From NCBI RefSeq assembly GCF_014202345.1, contig NZ_JACHGO010000001.1, positions 1 through 64,000 of the forward strand: a stretch of DNA of 64,000 nt, written 5' to 3'. A model generated the notes under the pieces. That model worked only from the letters and a program-made list of their open reading frames with translations. It had not been told where the DNA came from and did not search any database. The number at the start of each line of letters is the position of its first letter. Positions within the stretch are counted from its first letter, which is position 1. This DNA comes from Desulfovibrio intestinalis. Lineage in GTDB: Bacteria; Desulfobacterota; Desulfovibrionia; Desulfovibrionales; Desulfovibrionaceae. The position numbers were made by a program, and so were the translations under genes. This document shows positions 25,940-34,737 of this stretch, in pieces.

Positions 25940-26257
25940 ATGAAAGTATATCCATACCTTTCGAGCGCCATAGCCAGGGTGATTGAGGCCTTGCGGGCAG
26001 AGCGCGGCATGACCAAGTCGTCGCTAGCTGACTTTGCTTGTCTTGAGAGGCGCTATTTGCGTGACATTGAACGGGAACTGAAAAAGCCGACAGTCAATGC
26101 CATCTATTCCATTTGCGAAGCCTTGCGGGTGCAGCCGGAAGATTTTTTCAGGCGGGTATCGGAGGAGATAGAGAAGAGGAAGAACAGTGAGCGGCGTGTC
26201 GCTTCCATCAACAAGGCTATGTCAGCCAAGGCTCAGAGCGATGAAGAAAAAGTTTGA
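25940..26257 (+). CDS. XRE-family transcriptional regulator
   Basis: A 105-residue protein with a helix-turn-helix over about residues 10-65 (VIEALRAERGMTKSSLAD, RRYLRDIERELKKPT, ICEALRVQPEDFF) and a charged C-terminal tail. The type resembles phage- or restriction-modification-associated controllers as well as general XRE proteins. No ribosome binding site is visible before ATG 25940, so it may be poorly or leaderlessly translated. A perfect palindrome upstream suggests autoregulation. It lies at the edge of an AT-rich tract. Confidence 0.85.
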   Translation: MKVYPYLSSAIARVIEALRAERGMTKSSLADFACLERRYLRDIERELKKPTVNAIYSICEALRVQPEDFFRRVSEEIEKRKNSERRVASINKAMSAKAQSDEEKV

Positions 26258-26268
26258 GCCCAGAAGAA

Positions 26269-26297
26269 GCGGGCGGCAGCCAATGACCGCCGCCCGC
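26269..26297. terminator. Hairpin between convergent genes
   Basis: GCGGGCGGC and GCCGCCCGC (9 bp, 11-nt loop) lie between the XRE gene and the convergent aminotransferase gene. A shared terminator is likely, although no T-run follows immediately. Confidence 0.6.
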
Positions 26298-26316
26298 AAG
26301 GGATGTTTGTATTACG

Positions 26317-27429
26317 CTATTTGCTGATGCAGGTGCGAATGGCCGTGAGCAGTTTGTCAATTGCTTCGGGCCGCGCGCCTTCGCCCATAACGCCCACGCG
26401 GAGCACCTTGCCCGCAAGGGCACCCAGCCCGCCAGCAACTTCAATCTTGTGCTTTTCACGCAGGCAGCCCCTGAGAGCATTGGCATCCACGCCAGCCGGG
26501 GGCACAAAAAGGTTCACCTGCGGAGCCGCGCCTTCCTTGACATAAAGGCTGAAACCCATATCTGACAAGCCGTCCACCAGGCGCTGATGCATGGCCTTAT
26601 GCCGCGCAAATGCAGCGTCCAGCCCTTCAGTCAGCAGATTGTCCAAAGCCTGATGCAGACCATAGTACATATTGATGGGGGCGGTGTGGTGGTATACGCG
26701 CGGCGAGCCTTCCCAGTACTTGCGGATCAGGGATACATCCAGATACCAGTTGGGCACCTTGTTCTTGCGTTTGCTCATGGCGTCCATTGCGGCCTCAGAA
26801 AATGAGGCGGGCGCAAGACCGGGAGGAACTGAAAGGCATTTTTGCGAGCCGCTGTAAAAGGCATCAATCCCCCAGTTGTCCACCTGCACATCCACGCCGC
26901 CCAGACCGGCAACGCTGTCCACCAGGTAAAGCGTGTCGCTGCCCTTGACCAGTTCGCCTATTTCGGCAACGGGGTTGTTCACACCTGTAGATGTTTCGGC
27001 GTGTACCACGGCCAAAATCTTGTAATGTTTCTTCGCCAGTTGCGCCTTGACGTCTTCAATCTTTACCGGAGTGCCCCAGGGACTTTCCACAACGTCCACT
27101 TCGGCGCCAAGGCGCGAAGCCACTTCCACCATGCGGGAGCTGAATACGCCGTTGTTGACCACAAGCACGGCGTCGCCGGGCTCTATCAGATTGACAAAGC
27201 TTGTCTCCATACCGGCAGAACCCGTACCCGAGATGGGAAAGGTCACTGCGTTTTCGGTTTTGCACACGGCGCGCAGCTGGTCTTGAAGGGCATCCATAAC
27301 TTTGATGCAATCTGGATCAAGGTGGCCGAGCGTGGGCAGGCTCATGGCCTGAAGAACATTGGGGGCAACAGGACTGGGGCCGGGGGCCATCAGCAGAACA
27401 TGGTCAAGCGTTCCCAAAACTGTACTCAT
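26317..27429 (-). CDS. Class V aminotransferase (alanine/serine-glyoxylate or -pyruvate type)
   Basis: A 370-residue PLP enzyme. Features are LLMAPGPSPVAPNVLQAM at the start, the SGTGSAGMET cofactor phosphate region, LVDSVAGLGG with the ring-stacking Asp, and the Schiff-base Lys in SGSQKCLSVPPGLA. The C-terminal part ends with KVLRVGVMGEGA. It probably interconverts alanine or serine with glyoxylate or pyruvate; exact substrates cannot be read from the sequence. AGGAG lies 7 nt before ATG 27429. An amino acid permease is divergent next to it, so a shared amino acid role is possible. Confidence 0.92.
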   Translation of the reverse strand: MSTVLGTLDHVLLMAPGPSPVAPNVLQAMSLPTLGHLDPDCIKVMDALQDQLRAVCKTENAVTFPISGTGSAGMETSFVNLIEPGDAVLVVNNGVFSSRMVEVASRLGAEVDVVESPWGTPVKIEDVKAQLAKKHYKILAVVHAETSTGVNNPVAEIGELVKGSDTLYLVDSVAGLGGVDVQVDNWGIDAFYSGSQKCLSVPPGLAPASFSEAAMDAMSKRKNKVPNWYLDVSLIRKYWEGSPRVYHHTAPINMYYGLHQALDNLLTEGLDAAFARHKAMHQRLVDGLSDMGFSLYVKEGAAPQVNLFVPPAGVDANALRGCLREKHKIEVAGGLGALAGKVLRVGVMGEGARPEAIDKLLTAIRTCISK

Positions 27430-27729
27430 GGCAATCTCCTGTGGTTGACGACAGATATCCGTTTCGACTGGTTGTACGGCCTTCTTTCTAGATTGGCCGC
27501 AGTGTTACCCTGTGGCTTAAAAAATTTCTTTTTCAAATAATTTTTACGATACTGACGCGCATCTGTCTAGTGGGATGGCGGACTTTTTGTATGCTGTCAA
27601 AAAAATTTCAGTAGGACAATCGCCACTCCAGCGGTATCAGGGTGGCTTGCGTAGCCCATACAATCTTTTCAAAATTTCGGAATGCTGCTATGGCTTCCCG
27701 AATCATTATAAATAACCTAAGGGCCAGGT
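27430..27729. other. Divergent promoter region
   Basis: About 300 nt between the aminotransferase (-) and amino acid permease (+) genes, with an AT-rich centre around 27520-27610. It must hold both promoters, but I cannot assign boxes with confidence. No gene is supported. Confidence 0.4.
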
Positions 27730-29109
27730 ATGAAAAAAGACACACAAGAGCTGCATCGTGCCTTGAAAAACAGGCACATCCAACTGATTGCCCTGGGCGG
27801 AGCCATTGGCACGGGCCTCTTTCTCGGGTCTGCGGGCACAATTCAAATGGCCGGCCCTGCCGTAATTTTGAGTTATGCTATCGGTGGATTTATCGCGTTT
27901 TTGATAATGCGGCAGCTCGGTGAAATGATGGCTCAAGAGCCCGTTGCAGGATCTTTCAGCAACCTTGCCTACAAATACTGGGGTGAATTTCCCGGTCTGC
28001 TTTCTGGCTGGAACTACTGGATACTGTATGTTCTGGTGGGCATGTCCGAGCTCACGGCTGTGGCAGTGTATGTGCAGTACTGGTTTCCTAGTATTGAACC
28101 GTGGCAAACCACAGCTTTTTTCTTCCTTCTCATCAATGGCATTAACCTGGCGCAGGTGAGCATTTTTGGTGAAATGGAATTTTGGTTCGCCTCCATCAAG
28201 GTGGCGGCCATTGTTGCCATGATTGCTCTGGGCACTTTTTTGTTAGTGTCCGGCAATGCCGGGCCAGAGGCGGCCGTCAGCAACTTGTGGGAATATGGCG
28301 GCTTTTTTGCCAGAGGGTGGGGCGGTGTCTTCACGTCTTTGGCTGTGGTGAGTTTTTCCTTTGGCGGTCTTGAGCTGGTGGGCATTGCGGCGGCGGAAAC
28401 GTCCAATCCGCAGAAAACCATTCCCAAGGCTGTTAACCAGCTTATCTACCGCATTCTTATCTTTTACATTGGCGCACTCACCGTATTGCTGACCCTGTAC
28501 CCCTGGAACAAGCTTGGCGGGTCTGTGGACAAAAGCCATTGGGCAGAGGCTATGGTTGCCAGTCCCTTTGTGCAGATTTTTGATCTTATCGGAATTCCTT
28601 CAGCAGCGCATGTGCTTAACTTTGTGGTGCTGACTGCGGCGCTTTCAGTGTACAACAGCTGTGTGTACTGCAACAGCCGCATGCTTTACGGTCTGGCGCT
28701 TCAGGGCAACGCGCCCAAGGCTCTGGCCAAGGTGAGCGCCAGGGGGGTGCCGGTTTACGCCCTGATGATTTCCTCGGGCGCAACGCTGTTGTGCGTGGTG
28801 TTGAACTATTTTATGCCAGCCCAGGCCCTTGGCATGCTCATGGCTCTGGTGGTGGCGGCGCTTGTTATCAACTGGGCAATGATAAGCCTGACGCATATGA
28901 AATTTCGGGCCGCCAAAGTTAAGGCTGGTGAAAAGATCGTTTTCAAGGCGTTCTGGTATCCGCTGTCCAACTATCTCTGCCTGCTTTTTATGGTCGTCGT
29001 GCTTGTGGTGCTGACACAGATCGGCATGGAAAGTTCAGTCAAAGCAGTTCCTGTGTGGCTGCTTTTGGTATGGGCTGGATACAAGGCGAAGAAAAAATAC
29101 AATCTGTAA
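27730..29109 (+). CDS. Amino acid permease (APC superfamily, AroP/PheP/ProY-like)
   Basis: A 459-residue inner membrane protein with about 12 transmembrane helices. The N-terminal ALKNRHIQLIALGGAIGTGL and LFLGSAGTIQMAGPAVILSY are the amino acid transporter family signature. GELMA-type RQLGEMMAQEPVAGSF and SFSFGGLELVGIAAAET further along match the same subgroup. It imports an amino acid by proton symport; substrate is not determined. It is divergent from the class V aminotransferase and ends before a hairpin. Confidence 0.93.
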   Translation: MKKDTQELHRALKNRHIQLIALGGAIGTGLFLGSAGTIQMAGPAVILSYAIGGFIAFLIMRQLGEMMAQEPVAGSFSNLAYKYWGEFPGLLSGWNYWILYVLVGMSELTAVAVYVQYWFPSIEPWQTTAFFFLLINGINLAQVSIFGEMEFWFASIKVAAIVAMIALGTFLLVSGNAGPEAAVSNLWEYGGFFARGWGGVFTSLAVVSFSFGGLELVGIAAAETSNPQKTIPKAVNQLIYRILIFYIGALTVLLTLYPWNKLGGSVDKSHWAEAMVASPFVQIFDLIGIPSAAHVLNFVVLTAALSVYNSCVYCNSRMLYGLALQGNAPKALAKVSARGVPVYALMISSGATLLCVVLNYFMPAQALGMLMALVVAALVINWAMISLTHMKFRAAKVKAGEKIVFKAFWYPLSNYLCLLFMVVVLVVLTQIGMESSVKAVPVWLLLVWAGYKAKKKYNL

Positions 29110-29173
29110 TACGACCTGTGCCGGGGCCGTAACGCGCCCCGCACTGTAAAAGCCTGGCCAAGCCTGGCTGCTG

Positions 29174-29203
29174 AAAGGGGATCGGTTTTTACCGGTTCCC
29201 TTT
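29174..29203 (+). terminator. Hairpin after permease gene
   Basis: AAAGGGGATCGG and CCGGTTCCCTTT pair with a small internal mismatch around TTTTTA. The distal arm ends in TTTT. A terminator for the permease gene is likely. Confidence 0.6.
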
Positions 29204-29444
29204 TATGCTGGCGCGGGCTAGAATACCACAGTTGGGGGCAAGGTCTTCCAAACTGCATTGATTACCAGACAATATTGGCAGTTGTGCTGGATTTACGATG
29301 AAGAATACGTATCGCCAATATTGTTGAAGACGTGACTTCGATATTTTATCAACTCGGCTCATTACTGTAACGCAACAACGGTTGCAGATGGGTTGAAGCA
29401 TTTATTGCAGACGTATTTGAAAAGGGGAGTAGGGATTCAGTACC
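29204..29444. other. Upstream region of EamA gene with paired CAATATTG boxes
   Basis: CAATATTGGC (29270-29279) and GCCAATATTG (29314-29323) form a widely spaced inverted repeat, each containing the palindrome CAATATTG. They could be operator sites for the transporter gene downstream. No gene is seen. Confidence 0.45.
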
Positions 29445-30338
29445 ATGCAGGACAGAAAGATTTTTCAACTCAGCCAGGGGGAATGGGCTCTGGTTGGCGT
29501 GACCATGATTTGGGGCACGACGTTTCTTATCATTCGCAATGCCCTGGACGTTACAGGGCCGCTGTTTTTTGTGGGCTTGCGCTTTGGATCAGCGGCGCTG
29601 GCCCTTATTCTCATTTCCTTACCTATCCTGCGCGGGCTTACCCTGCACGAACTTTTTGCCGGATTCATTATCGGCGTCGCACTTCTTGGCAGCTACGGGT
29701 TGCAGACATTCGGGCTTATTTCCATTGCCGCCAGCAAGTCAGCTTTTATAACGGCCTTTTATGTGCCAGCGGTGCCCATCCTGCAGTGGGTATTTATGAA
29801 GCGACGGCCCGGCCTGATGGCATGGCTTGGCATAGGTTGCGCACTGGTGGGGCTGATATTGCTGGCCGGGCCTGACGACGTCTCACCTGGGTTCAGTATG
29901 GGCGAATTTCTTACGTTGCTGGGTGCCGTGGCCTGCGCGCTTGAAATTTTGTTTATTGGCTACTTTGCGGGATCCGTGAATGTACGCAGGGTGACTGTTG
30001 TGCAAGTGGCCGTAACCTCTATTTTGAGTTTCAGCCTGATGCCGGTTGCGGGAGAATCCGTGCCGGAATTTTCCTGGCTGCTTGTATGCAGCGCCTGCGG
30101 TCTTGGCCTTGCCACAGCGCTGATCCAACTGGTTATGAACTGGGCGCAGAAAAGTATTTCGCCCACCCGCGCCACCCTTATTTACGCAGGTGAACCTGTG
30201 TGGGCGGCGGTTTTTGGCCGCATGGCCGGAGAACGATTGCCTTTTCTTGGGCTTGTGGGCGGCGCGCTTGTGGTGGCGGGCGTTCTTATAAGCAGCCTGC
30301 GCCCGCGCCGGGGAAAGGATGAAAAAACGGCTTCGTAG
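29445..30338 (+). CDS. EamA/DMT family transporter
   Basis: A 297-residue membrane protein with ten transmembrane helices in two EamA repeats. Typical stretches are WALVGVTMIWGTTFLIIRNA in the first half and TLIYAGEPVWAAVFGRM, with the conserved Glu-Pro, in the second. It is likely an exporter or exchanger of small metabolites or amino acids; substrate is unknown. A GGGGAG site lies rather far (about 17 nt) before ATG 29445. It converges with the AnfA-type regulator gene. Confidence 0.9.
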   Translation: MQDRKIFQLSQGEWALVGVTMIWGTTFLIIRNALDVTGPLFFVGLRFGSAALALILISLPILRGLTLHELFAGFIIGVALLGSYGLQTFGLISIAASKSAFITAFYVPAVPILQWVFMKRRPGLMAWLGIGCALVGLILLAGPDDVSPGFSMGEFLTLLGAVACALEILFIGYFAGSVNVRRVTVVQVAVTSILSFSLMPVAGESVPEFSWLLVCSACGLGLATALIQLVMNWAQKSISPTRATLIYAGEPVWAAVFGRMAGERLPFLGLVGGALVVAGVLISSLRPRRGKDEKTAS

Positions 30339-30430
30339 TTTTGACGGATACGCAAAATTGAAAAAATTGCATGGGGTCAAATCGGCAGACTGTAGCGTGT
30401 TTTTTGCGCTGTAAAGGATTTCGCCGTCTT

Positions 30431-32020
30431 TTACGCGCTCACGCGAAACTGTTTGTAATTTAGGTTGAAGCGCTTCATGCGCAGCCCCATTGTGCGCCGC
30501 GTAAGCCCCAGAGCTTCGGCGGCCTTGCTCATGTTGCCCTGGCATCTGCGCAGGGTTTCCACCAGCATATCGTATTCAATGGACGCCAGCCTGTTTTCCA
30601 GATTGGGGGGCTGCCCTTTACCGGAGGATGTTTGCGGCTGCAAAGATAGTGGCAGGTCGTGGGCATGCAAAATTTCGTCTTCAGCCAGAATCACCGCGCG
30701 GTGAATGACGTTTTCAAGCTCACGCACATTGCCGGGCCAGTTGTGCCGCACCAGCAAGTTCATTGCTGATGTGGCGATGCCCGTAATGTTTTTCTCCGCC
30801 TCTTTGGCATAGTAGTTCATGAAGTATTCGGCCAGGGCGATCACGTCGTCTCCGCGCTGGCGAAGCGGGGGAATCATGACGGGAAAGACGTTCAGGCGGT
30901 AGTATAGATCTTCGCGAAAAGCGCCTTGAGCCACCATTTCGGAAAGATCGCGGTTGGTTGCGGCAATGATGCGGATATCGACGGAGATGCTGCGGTTGCC
31001 GCCCACACGCTCAAACTGGCGCTCTTGCAGCAGGCGCAGCAGTTTGGCCTGCACGGGCAGCGAGAGTTCGCCCACTTCGTCCAGAAAAATAGTGCCGCCG
31101 TCAGCCTCTTCAAAGCGTCCCTTGCGAAAACTGGCCCCTGTGAATGAGCCTTTTTCATGACCAAAAAGCTCGCTTTCCACGATGCTTTCGGGCAGGGCGG
31201 CACAGTTACATTTGATGAAGGGGCCGCCGGGCCGCAGGCCGCCATAATGCAGGGCATTGGCTACCATTTCCTTGCCCACGCCACTTTCACCCAGCAAGAG
31301 TACAGTCACCCTGGTGGGTGAAGCCTTGTGGATAAGCTCATAAACTTCCTGCATGGGGCGGGAGATACCGATCATATTATCGGGATGAAACCGCTCCTTC
31401 AGGTCACTGAGCAACAGGCGCGTGCGTTTTTCCCATTCCACACGGTCTATGTTTTCCACAAGGTACAGCTCAACGGCATGAGCCAGCATCTGGGCCATAA
31501 CGCTTAAAATGTTCACATGCTTGCGTAGTGCCTCATCACTCTGGTACAGGCGGCTTGCGCTGATGGCGCCCAGAACCTTGCGGCCCAGGTGGATGGGCAC
31601 GCAGATAAAGGACATGTCCTTATCGCTGTCCAGCATGATGGTTCCGGTGCGGTTCAGAAAGTCCGGTTCGCTGCCGATGCGCCGCAGGACAATGGGCGTG
31701 GCATTTTCCACTACCTTGCCGGTGATGCCTTCGCCGACGTGATATACCCCCCTGTCTTGCTCTGAGGGGGTCATGCCCATGCTGCGGTAGGCAAAAACGT
31801 GCCCTGATTCCCTGTGCAGCAGGTTTATGGTGGCGCGCTGCATGCCCATATGCCGCCGCATGTAGGACAACAGACTGTCCAGGGCCGCCACAATGTCATT
31901 CTGCTCGGAAAGCAGTTTACCTACCCGCAGGAGCAGGGTGATGATTTTTCCCCTGCACCCGTCAGCCTCGCACTGAAGCTCTGCGTCATATTGTTCGACA
32001 CACATGAGAAACCGAACCAT
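30431..32020 (-). CDS. anfA: AnfA/NifA-type sigma54-dependent activator
   Basis: A 529-residue regulator with an N-terminal GAF domain (about 40-190), an AAA+ domain (about 225-460) and a Fis-type helix-turn-helix (CQGNMSKAAEALGLTRRT). Walker A is GESGVGKE, the sigma54 loop is GSFTGA rather than GAFTGA, and Walker B is GTIFLDEVGE. The N-terminus has QCEADGC, a CX4C pair like the potential metal-binding site reported for Azotobacter AnfA. Downstream position on the same strand as anfHDGK and this Cys pair make AnfA more likely than NifA. The start is uncertain (ATG 32020 or 32005). Confidence 0.85.
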   Translation of the reverse strand: MVRFLMCVEQYDAELQCEADGCRGKIITLLLRVGKLLSEQNDIVAALDSLLSYMRRHMGMQRATINLLHRESGHVFAYRSMGMTPSEQDRGVYHVGEGITGKVVENATPIVLRRIGSEPDFLNRTGTIMLDSDKDMSFICVPIHLGRKVLGAISASRLYQSDEALRKHVNILSVMAQMLAHAVELYLVENIDRVEWEKRTRLLLSDLKERFHPDNMIGISRPMQEVYELIHKASPTRVTVLLLGESGVGKEMVANALHYGGLRPGGPFIKCNCAALPESIVESELFGHEKGSFTGASFRKGRFEEADGGTIFLDEVGELSLPVQAKLLRLLQERQFERVGGNRSISVDIRIIAATNRDLSEMVAQGAFREDLYYRLNVFPVMIPPLRQRGDDVIALAEYFMNYYAKEAEKNITGIATSAMNLLVRHNWPGNVRELENVIHRAVILAEDEILHAHDLPLSLQPQTSSGKGQPPNLENRLASIEYDMLVETLRRCQGNMSKAAEALGLTRRTMGLRMKRFNLNYKQFRVSA

Positions 32021-32141
32021 CTTTCAGGGTAAGTAGCGGTCTGCGCGGCTTTGGCCTTACATGGCTTTGTTCGCGCCCGCGCCGCCCACAAGCACAGTTC
32101 CTTACGGAACCTCTTTATATCCGTGTATCCCTGCCCCGAAG

Positions 32142-32609
32142 CTAGGCATAGTACTTCCCGGTAATTTCAATAATGGTGATCTCAACCACGGCCGTCATTT
32201 GCAGCATGCTGGCCGGAAAACTTTTGCCGCTGTGCTGCGGTGTATACTTGGCTACGATGGCTTCAAGGGCGCGGATTTTCTGGTCCAAAGAATCCACGGT
32301 TGCGGCTCTGCCCGTGATGATGACGCTTTGATACTCTGTGTTGGTATCGCACGGAGTTTCGGCCTGGATGTAGCTGTACCCGCCTTCAATTTCAAAGCAG
32401 ACTTTGGGATAGGCGACAAGATTGGCGAGCTTGCGGCCCTTTGCCAAACCGTGAAAGTATATGCTGTCGTCAAGATGGACGAAGTGTACGGGCGTTACAT
32501 AGGGAAAGCCCTTTTCGTCCACAGTGCCAAGATGCCCCACATGGGCCTTGTCCAGAAGGGCTACGATCTGATCTGCCGTGAGCTGGTGTTCCTTCATGCG
32601 CGCCTGCAT
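32142..32609 (-). CDS. PPOX-fold flavin-binding family protein
   Basis: A 155-residue protein with the split beta-barrel pyridoxamine-phosphate-oxidase-like fold (COG3467-like). AHVGHLGTVDEKGFPYVTPV leads to VHLDDSIYFHGLAKGRKLAN, then VCFEIEGGY and SVIITGRAATV. It probably binds FMN or haem; the reaction is unknown. The start at 32609 has AAAGGAG 5 nt upstream; a longer frame to 32699 overlaps the preceding gene. It lies between the gamma-glutamylcyclotransferase-like gene and anfA, on the nitrogenase strand, so co-expression with anf genes is possible. Confidence 0.85.
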   Translation of the reverse strand: MQARMKEHQLTADQIVALLDKAHVGHLGTVDEKGFPYVTPVHFVHLDDSIYFHGLAKGRKLANLVAYPKVCFEIEGGYSYIQAETPCDTNTEYQSVIITGRAATVDSLDQKIRALEAIVAKYTPQHSGKSFPASMLQMTAVVEITIIEITGKYYA

Positions 32610-32686
32610 GGGCTCTCCTTTGAATTTCTGAACGTTTGCCCTTGCCTGAAGGGGGCGTGCCGGGCAGAGGGTCAGACCACCTGACC

Positions 32687-33265
32687 TTACCCGGCACACT
32701 CACGGCAGGTAGCTTCCACCAGAACGCCGCGCAGCTGTTTTTCCGCGCGGGGAACTTCATAGCGCGCGGGCGTGCTTTCCATAGTTTCCAGAATTTGCAG
32801 ATACCGGGGCGGCAGGGCTCGTTGGCGGGCCGCCTCCATAATGAACGCCATATATTCGCTGCTGGGTGGCACAGGCTTGCCGAGCACATCCTTTTTGTAC
32901 AGCACTGCCGCATGCTCATTGCCTGCGCCGTCGAGCAAAAGCACGGGGTAATGAAAATAAACTCCGCCGCCGTCCAGCCGCGCATGCCCCCACATGTCCA
33001 GGCTCAGGCTGTCGCCGAAGCTCAGCTCGTACAGTACGCCCCAAACTTCGCGCCCCGGGGCCGGAACGACGGTTTCCATACCGCCGTCCCAAACCCTGTT
33101 GCGCCCATAAAAAGCCAGCTTGTGATCTGCCAGGCAGGCGGTGCAGACCGCGTGGGGCGCGGTGCAGCGTGTGCCGACCTGGGCGGGATGCATATTGGAG
33201 CCGTAGGCGAAGTAGTACTGCTTGTCCTTGCGCCCGTAGCGGTCAAAGCTGGCGGTGATATCCAT
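32687..33265 (-). CDS. Gamma-glutamylcyclotransferase-like (AIG2/GGCT fold) protein
   Basis: A 192-residue protein with the GGCT fold signature YYFAYGSNMHPAQV near residue 17, KLAFYGRNRVWDGGMETVVP and VWGVLYELS. The usual catalytic Glu region falls within the middle of the domain, and the C-terminal tail ends in CRECAG. It may cyclise a gamma-glutamyl peptide or amine; the real substrate is unknown. It begins 55 nt after anfK on the same strand and is followed by the PPOX-fold gene, so it is probably the distal part of the nitrogenase transcript. Confidence 0.85.
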   Translation of the reverse strand: MDITASFDRYGRKDKQYYFAYGSNMHPAQVGTRCTAPHAVCTACLADHKLAFYGRNRVWDGGMETVVPAPGREVWGVLYELSFGDSLSLDMWGHARLDGGGVYFHYPVLLLDGAGNEHAAVLYKKDVLGKPVPPSSEYMAFIMEAARQRALPPRYLQILETMESTPARYEVPRAEKQLRGVLVEATCRECAG

Positions 33266-33320
33266 AACTGTATGTCCGTACTGAAGGTGATTGCTTTGAA
33301 TGCGCGATGGTGCGAACCGT

Positions 33321-34709
33321 CTACCAGACGTTCAGTATCCATTCCTTGTTCTTTTTGTACTCCATATCGGTAAACAGGGTGTTGGCCATATTTTCTGCAA
33401 GCCAGGTGGCTCCGGCGTAACCCATAACCGGGTAGCGGTAGAGGCCCGCGCGGTCATAGGTGGGAAAGCCCACGCGCAGCATGGGCACGTTGTTGTCAAT
33501 GGCTGCCCAGCGTCCCTTGGAGTGGCCCAGTATGAGATCCAGTTCCACTTCGCCGCGCTTCAGGCGGCCGTCCAGATCCCAGAGGTCGGCGTTGGTGACG
33601 ATCTGCATGTCGAAGTCCACATTGTCTGTCATTTCTTTCAGGCGCGGGTCTTCGGCATAACGGGAGTTGTCGTCGCCAAGCAAGAGCAGCACGGGCTTCA
33701 TTTCCAGATCAAGGCAGAACTGGGCCAGACCTATGACCAGATCAGGGTTGCCATAGATGGCGACCTTTTTGTCAGCCAGAAACATATGGGTAAGGTCTGC
33801 AAGGGCGTCCATAGCAATGCCGCGTTCGTGTACCAGCGCCTGCGTGATGGGTTTGCCCGTGAGTTTCTGCACGTTTTTCAAAAAAACGTCCGTATTGCGG
33901 ATGCCGATGGGCGTCGGCCCGATAATGGTGGGCAGGTCGAATTCTTTTTCAAGATATTTTGCCGCCCTGCCTGTTTCATACGGGGCAAGGGCAATGGTTC
34001 CCACGGCATTGGCGGTTCCCTTGAGATCATCAATGGTGGTGCTGCCGTGGGATTTGCCTGTGCCGTCTGGCAACAGGGGCGAATCGAAACTTTCGATTTC
34101 CAGAAGCACTGTGGCGTCCACATCCATCAGACTGAGCAGGTGCTTGAGCTCCTTGACGTCGCCGGGGTTTACCCAGCCGGTAAGGAGGTTGAGTTTGCCG
34201 TTGGGTTCGCCTTTTTCGGCAAAGTGGACCACAAAATCCTTCAGTGCGATGTCATAGCCGCTGATCATGCTGCCCACGAAGCTTGGCGTATGTATTGCGA
34301 TGAGATGCACTTCACGGTCTGCATATTTTTCTTTGAGCAGGCCGTTGTTAAGCTTGGTCACCACACCATCGATGTCGTCACCAATGATTTCTGTGGAACA
34401 GGTGGAGATGATGGGTACGACCTTGACGTCCGGGTAGCGCATGAGCAGCACGTCCACGGCTTCTTCCACCCGGTTGGTGGCGCCGAAGACCGCGCCGTCT
34501 TCATGCACGGAAGAGGACGCAACTTCAAAATTGTCCTTGAAATGCTGGGCAAACAGCAGGCGTACAAACATGACGCAACCCTGCCCGCCGTGGACGATAC
34601 CGATGCAATCCTTGACGCCGATGCTGACATACTGCGCGCCACAGGGCTGACAGGTGAAAATGGGGTTGATGACCCCGGATCGTTCTTTTTCCATTATTTC
34701 GCAAGACAT
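33321..34709 (-). CDS. anfK: Fe-only nitrogenase beta subunit AnfK
   Basis: A 462-residue subunit of the FeFe protein. P-cluster ligand contexts are visible: FTCQPCGAQY, VHGGQGCVMF and ISTCSTEIIGDD. The shorter length relative to NifK (about 510-520) fits alternative nitrogenases. It binds AnfD and AnfG in the cytoplasm to form the catalytic component that receives electrons from AnfH. It follows anfG by 28 nt, with AGGTGAG before ATG 34709. Vanadium-type VnfK is the alternative, but the AnfD and AnfG sequences point to the iron-only enzyme. Confidence 0.93.
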   Translation of the reverse strand: MSCEIMEKERSGVINPIFTCQPCGAQYVSIGVKDCIGIVHGGQGCVMFVRLLFAQHFKDNFEVASSSVHEDGAVFGATNRVEEAVDVLLMRYPDVKVVPIISTCSTEIIGDDIDGVVTKLNNGLLKEKYADREVHLIAIHTPSFVGSMISGYDIALKDFVVHFAEKGEPNGKLNLLTGWVNPGDVKELKHLLSLMDVDATVLLEIESFDSPLLPDGTGKSHGSTTIDDLKGTANAVGTIALAPYETGRAAKYLEKEFDLPTIIGPTPIGIRNTDVFLKNVQKLTGKPITQALVHERGIAMDALADLTHMFLADKKVAIYGNPDLVIGLAQFCLDLEMKPVLLLLGDDNSRYAEDPRLKEMTDNVDFDMQIVTNADLWDLDGRLKRGEVELDLILGHSKGRWAAIDNNVPMLRVGFPTYDRAGLYRYPVMGYAGATWLAENMANTLFTDMEYKKNKEWILNVW

Positions 34710-34737
34710 GGCTCACCTCTTCTGCTTGGACTGGTGC

